A DNA stretch of 5,142 bases from assembly GCA_020433785.1 (NCBI GenBank), contig JAGRCC010001003.1, positions 1-5,142 on the forward strand. The letters are read 5' to 3'. The position numbers and the translations under genes are program-made. Each line of letters opens with the position of its first letter. Position 1 is the first letter of the stretch. Shown here in pieces: positions 4,446-5,142 of the stretch. This DNA comes from Anaerolineae bacterium. Its GTDB lineage: Bacteria > Chloroflexota > Anaerolineae > 4572-78 > J111. A model generated the notes under the pieces. That model had not been told where the DNA came from. It was given only the letters and a program-made list of their open reading frames with translations, and made no database searches.

Positions 4446-5142
4446 ATGTCGAAATTGAAAATAGTTCTAATTATCCTACTACCGTTGGCATTTTTGCTGG
4501 CCTGTGGCGGTATCGGTGGTGACGGGGACAGCGGTTTGACCCTGAGCGACGCCGAAGATAACGATGTCCAATGTGCGTCGGGCGCGGTGGAAATTGATAT
4601 GCTCTATGCCCCGGAGTCTGAATTGTATCTGGATGGCGAAGTTTACGACGCGCTCAATCGGTTCAATCAGGCTTACATCGATGGGCGTAACCCCATTACC
4701 GGCGATCCTCTGGCCGACGGCGAACAGCCAATTTGTGTCAAAGGCCAACCGGCTTCATCGGGCCAGGTAGCTCAGGGCATCATCAATGCCATCATCGCCC
4801 CCAACAATACCAATGTAGCCAAACCGACGCTCTTTTCGCCTTCGGTGAGCCATTGGTTGGCCCTGGTCAATTTTCAAACCGGCCGCCAAATCTTCGATCT
4901 GGCCGACAGCCCGCCCACGGCTCTGGCTCCGGTGGTGATGGCCATTTGGGAAAGCCGGCTTAAAGCCATTCAGGAAAAAGAGGGAACTACTGAAGTGGGC
5001 TGGGCCGAACTGCTGCGGGTACTCAACTCGCCTAAAGGTTGGGCTGATTATAATATTCCGGGCAACCGCACCACGGTTTACTACGGCCATACCGATCCCT
5101 TCATCAGTTCAACCGCCCTATCGACCCTGATTGCCGAATTTT
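4446..5142 (+). CDS. Solute-binding-like lipoprotein, 3'-truncated by the window (probable VWA-domain continuation)
   Basis: The frame stays open from ATG 4446 to the last base (232 full codons), so the C-terminus is missing. Residues 1-19 are a lipoprotein signal peptide ending in the lipobox LLAC, with C20 as the lipidated Cys, followed by a Gly/Asp-rich tether. The binding-type fold begins at VEIDMLYAP (48-56) and includes ALNRFNQAY (69-77), PPTALAPVVMAIW (from 156), VGWAELL (W186) and YYGHTDPFISSTALS (from 212). C43 and C97 could form a disulfide. The same ordered motifs occur in the preceding protein, marking the two as paralogs. In Chloroflexota-type genomes such lipoproteins commonly continue into a von Willebrand factor A domain with a metal-ion adhesion site. 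That part lies beyond the window, so the VWA prediction is inference. The first 10 codons are Leu/Ile-rich and the ribosome site is excellent. Confidence 0.8.
   Translation, partial: MSKLKIVLIILLPLAFLLACGGIGGDGDSGLTLSDAEDNDVQCASGAVEIDMLYAPESELYLDGEVYDALNRFNQAYIDGRNPITGDPLADGEQPICVKGQPASSGQVAQGIINAIIAPNNTNVAKPTLFSPSVSHWLALVNFQTGRQIFDLADSPPTALAPVVMAIWESRLKAIQEKEGTTEVGWAELLRVLNSPKGWADYNIPGNRTTVYYGHTDPFISSTALSTLIAEF

Noticed and set aside
4295..4522. 75-codon plus-strand open frame bridging the two binding-protein genes
   Set aside because: It overlaps both genes out of frame and has no ribosome site or domain. The AAGGAGGT inside it serves the ATG at 4446.
4755..5090. 111-codon minus-strand open frame opposite the lipoprotein gene
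   Set aside because: The plus-strand frame has a lipobox, a consensus ribosome site and paralogous motifs continuing through this stretch.

Overview
The window reads as chromosomal DNA from a bacterium, most plausibly a member of the Chloroflexota (Anaerolineae-like). This is inferred from protein style and not from a marker gene. The clues are an immune-inhibitor-A-like peptidase tail, a LysM/YkuD L,D-transpeptidase with a Pro/Tyr-rich linker, and a membrane-anchored solute-binding protein followed by a related lipoprotein. Base composition is moderately GC-rich and genes are densely packed. No RNA gene, CRISPR array, transposon or integrase was found, and no stretch over 300 bases lacks a gene.

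Layout: (1) 1-393 (+) is the 3' end of a secreted M6/InhA-like protein. (2) 505-1377 (+) is a secreted LysM plus L,D-transpeptidase protein with its own promoter at 436-464. (3) 1497-1763 (+) is a small conserved-looking protein of unknown function. (4) 1772-3112 (-) is an SsnA-type amidohydrolase, convergent with the small gene; only 8 bp separate the two stop codons and a hairpin spans the junction. (5) 3113-3351 is a divergent intergenic region rich in promoter-like and palindromic sequence. (6) 3352-4359 (+) is a signal-anchored solute-binding-like protein. (7) 4446 to the window end (+) is a lipoprotein with the same periplasmic-binding fold signature; it is open at the right edge and probably continues into a von Willebrand A domain.

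Functionally, the first part is envelope-related: a secreted protease-type protein and a peptidoglycan cross-linking or anchoring enzyme. The SsnA-type enzyme is the only clearly cytoplasmic metabolic gene and stands without the purine/selenium-hydroxylase genes that often accompany it. The last two genes form a probable operon of paralogous extracytoplasmic binding proteins, one held by a transmembrane segment and one by a lipid. Their shared motifs show ancient duplication. The most interesting parts of the window are this pair and the 239-bp divergent control region, where opposing promoters appear to share one -10 element next to helically phased CATTG motifs and two palindromes.
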